In this document: one piece after another, positions 4,284-6,122 of the stretch
How the letters are laid out: every line of letters starts with the position of its first letter
Numbering within the stretch: position 1 is the first letter of the stretch
DNA from: DATHGT01 sp035317605
Lineage (GTDB): Bacteria; Methylomirabilota; Methylomirabilia; Rokubacteriales; CSP1-6
Length of the DNA: 6,122 bases
Assembly (NCBI GenBank): GCA_035317605.1
Contig: DATHGT010000231.1
Span: forward strand, 1-6,122
Reading direction: 5' to 3'
Translations under genes and position numbers: made by a program
The notes under the pieces: model-generated
The model's database searches: none
What the model saw: only the letters and a program-made list of their open reading frames with translations
What the model was told of the DNA's origin: nothing

Positions 4284-6094
4284 GAGAGCCGGCGGTCGAG
4301 ATCGAACGCGGCGCTGATCAGCGCGAGGTGCGTGAAGGCTTGCGGGAAGTTACCGAGGTGCTGCGCCTGCGGGCCCAGCTCCTCGCCGTAGAGTCCCAGG
4401 TGGTTGGCGTAGCCCAGCATCTTCTCGAAGAAGAATCGCGCCTTGTGCAGATCGCCCATGCGCGAGAGGCACTCCACATACCAGAAGGAACACATCGAGA
4501 ACGTGCCCTCCTGGCCGGTGAGCCCGTCGGTGTAGCCGTCGCCGAGGCGATAGCGATAGACCAGCGAGTCACTCACCAGATCCCCCTCGATGGCGCGCAG
4601 CGTGGAGAGCCAGCGAGGGTCGGTGGGGGATACGAAGCGAATGAGCGGCATCAGGAGGGCGGCGGCGTCGAGCGCCTTGGAGCCGGCCGCCTGGACGAAG
4701 ACCTGGCGCGCCGGATCCCAGAACCGCTCGTAGATGTCCCGATAGATCGTATCCCGCACGTCGTGCCATCGGGCCAGCGGCGCCGGGAACGAGCGCTTGC
4801 CCGCGAGACGGATGGCCCGGTCGATCGCCACCCAGCACATCACCCGCGAGTAGAGGAACTCCTGGCGCCCGCCGCGCACTTCCCAGATACCCTCGTCCTT
4901 CTCGCGCCAGTGGACGCAGACCCAGTCGATCAACCGTACGATGTTCGTCCACCCATCGTGGGGGATCGGGGATCCGTACTTGTCGTACAGGTACACCGCG
5001 TCGATCAGCTCACCGTAGATGTCGAGCTGAAGGTGCGTAGACGCGGCGTTGCCGATGCGAACCGGGCGCGAGCCCATGTACCCCTCGAGGTGCGGCAGCG
5101 TCTCCTCGGGGAGCGCGTGGCGGCCGTCGATGCCGTACATGATCCGGAGCGATCCGTCCGGCTCCAGCTCATCGACCCGTGCCATGACCCAGCGCATGAA
5201 CGCTTCCGCCTCGCCGGTGTAACCGAGCCGCATGAGGCCATAGAGGGCGAAGGACGAGTCGCGGATCCAGGTATAGCGGTAGTCCCAGTTCCGGACGCCG
5301 CCGATGGTCTCGGGGAGACCGAACGTGGGCGAGGCGACGATCGAGCCGTGCGCCCGCGAGGTGAGCAGCTTGAGGGTCAGGGCGGAGCGATTCACCGTCT
5401 CGCGCCAGCGGCCCTGGTAGGTGCAGCGGTCGATCCAGCGGCGCCAGAAGTTCACGGTCTGCTTGAACGCCTCGCTCTCATAGTCCGGCTGATGGCCCGG
5501 AGAGGGTTCGTCAGCCATCACCACCTCGAGCACGAACGAGGCCGACTCGTCCGCGCCGAGGGTGAACTCCGCGACGGCGGCACCGTCCGCCAGCTGCATC
5601 GCGACCGACGAGCACAGCCGGAGGGTCAGCGTGCCGGCTCCGCTGCGGCCGACGAAGATCACCTCTCGATCGCCACGCTGCTCGACCGAGTGCGTGGCAC
5701 GGGCGTAGTCGAAGCGAGGGCCGCAGTGCATGCGGAAGCGTATCTCGCCGCGCACGGTCTTCACCCGGCGCACGAGGTTGTGGGCCTGTCCGGCGTCCTG
5801 CACCGGCATGAAATCGGAGAGCTCGGCGACGCCGTCGCTGGAGAGGAAGCGGGTGAGGAGCACGTTGGTGTCGGGGAGATAGAGCTGCTTTCGCGCCGCC
5901 TCGCCGAGCTGCGGCGCGATCTGGAAGCGGCCGCCGCGCTCGGCGTCGAGGAGCGCCGCGAACACCGACGGCGAGTCGAAGGAGGGGAGACAGAGGAAGT
6001 CGATCGAGCCGTCCTTGCCCACCAGCGCCACCGTGTGGAGGTCGCCGATGATGCCGTAGTCCTCGATGGGCGCGTAGCGACTCGTCACGGGCAC
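4262..6094 (-). CDS. Glycoside hydrolase family 15 protein (glucoamylase/trehalase type)
   Basis: A full-length 610-residue GH15 enzyme. Residues 1 to about 220 form the N-terminal beta-sandwich typical of the bacterial trehalase/glucoamylase group (SRYAPIEDYGIIGDLHTVAL, KDGSIDFLCLPSFDSPSVF). From about 230 to 600 comes the (alpha/alpha)6 catalytic barrel, with GGVRNWDYRYTWIRD (265-279). The probable general acid is Glu405 in DEGIWEVRG and the probable general base Glu571 in YGEELGP. The reaction is inverting hydrolysis of an alpha-glucosidic bond; trehalose is a common substrate of this architecture in actinobacteria and archaea, and short maltooligosaccharides are the alternative. No signal peptide is seen, so it is probably cytoplasmic. 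The start is a GTG at 6094, or GTG 6088 giving the family-like MTSRYAPIEDY. A stop at 6113-6115 closes the frame upstream, so the gene is complete. No clear Shine-Dalgarno precedes either GTG. It is convergent with the PPOX gene and probably a separate unit. Confidence 0.93.
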   Translation of the reverse strand: MPVTSRYAPIEDYGIIGDLHTVALVGKDGSIDFLCLPSFDSPSVFAALLDAERGGRFQIAPQLGEAARKQLYLPDTNVLLTRFLSSDGVAELSDFMPVQDAGQAHNLVRRVKTVRGEIRFRMHCGPRFDYARATHSVEQRGDREVIFVGRSGAGTLTLRLCSSVAMQLADGAAVAEFTLGADESASFVLEVVMADEPSPGHQPDYESEAFKQTVNFWRRWIDRCTYQGRWRETVNRSALTLKLLTSRAHGSIVASPTFGLPETIGGVRNWDYRYTWIRDSSFALYGLMRLGYTGEAEAFMRWVMARVDELEPDGSLRIMYGIDGRHALPEETLPHLEGYMGSRPVRIGNAASTHLQLDIYGELIDAVYLYDKYGSPIPHDGWTNIVRLIDWVCVHWREKDEGIWEVRGGRQEFLYSRVMCWVAIDRAIRLAGKRSFPAPLARWHDVRDTIYRDIYERFWDPARQVFVQAAGSKALDAAALLMPLIRFVSPTDPRWLSTLRAIEGDLVSDSLVYRYRLGDGYTDGLTGQEGTFSMCSFWYVECLSRMGDLHKARFFFEKMLGYANHLGLYGEELGPQAQHLGNFPQAFTHLALISAAFDLDRRLSAAGHAG

Positions 6095-6122
6095 GACTCT
6101 ATCACCGCGGCTTCACGTCGTT

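Noticed and set aside
1..6122. tRNA or other RNA genes, CRISPR repeats, insertion sequence ends, attachment sites.
   Set aside because: No cloverleaf-like sequence, direct repeat array, transposase or long terminal inverted repeat was seen; intergenic gaps are all below 100 bases.

Overview
The window is dense, high-GC bacterial DNA (roughly two thirds G+C by eye) with seven protein genes, short intergenic gaps and strong AGGAGG-type ribosome binding sites. It shows no RNA genes, insertion sequences, CRISPR arrays or phage genes. Gene content (an ACMSD-type amidohydrolase, a MetE-core enzyme, a TauD/TfdA dioxygenase, an NMT1-like binding-protein fold, a PPOX-family flavin/F420 protein and a GH15 hydrolase) suits a soil or sediment bacterium with broad catabolism. 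Candidatus Rokubacteria/Methylomirabilota-like, actinobacterial or proteobacterial lineages all fit; the sequence alone does not decide, and this placement is inference.

Layout: (1) A leftward run of four genes reads from about 2725 down to 1: an EVE-domain protein, a TauD/TfdA-type Fe(II)/2-oxoglutarate dioxygenase, a cobalamin-independent methionine synthase-like protein holding only the zinc-binding barrel, and the first 43 codons of an amidohydrolase cut by the window edge. The dioxygenase and the MetE-like gene are 3 bases apart and almost certainly co-translated. (2) A 98-base divergent intergenic region (2726-2823) separates this run from a rightward pair: an NMT1/THI5-like solute-binding-fold protein without a signal peptide, then a small PPOX-fold protein. 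(3) A GH15 glucoamylase/trehalase-type hydrolase comes from the right on the minus strand and meets the PPOX gene tail to tail, with an 8-bp-stem hairpin at the junction.

How the genes may work together (inference): dioxygenase, MetE-like alkyl/methyl transferase and amidohydrolase look like a small catabolic cassette. An oxygenase could open or dealkylate a substrate, a zinc-thiolate transferase could move a C1 or alkyl group, and a metal hydrolase/decarboxylase could process the product. The binding-fold protein could sense, bind or transform a related small molecule. The GH15 gene looks independent. The most unusual points are the MetE-core/dioxygenase coupling and the leaderless binding-protein homologue with no transporter genes beside it.
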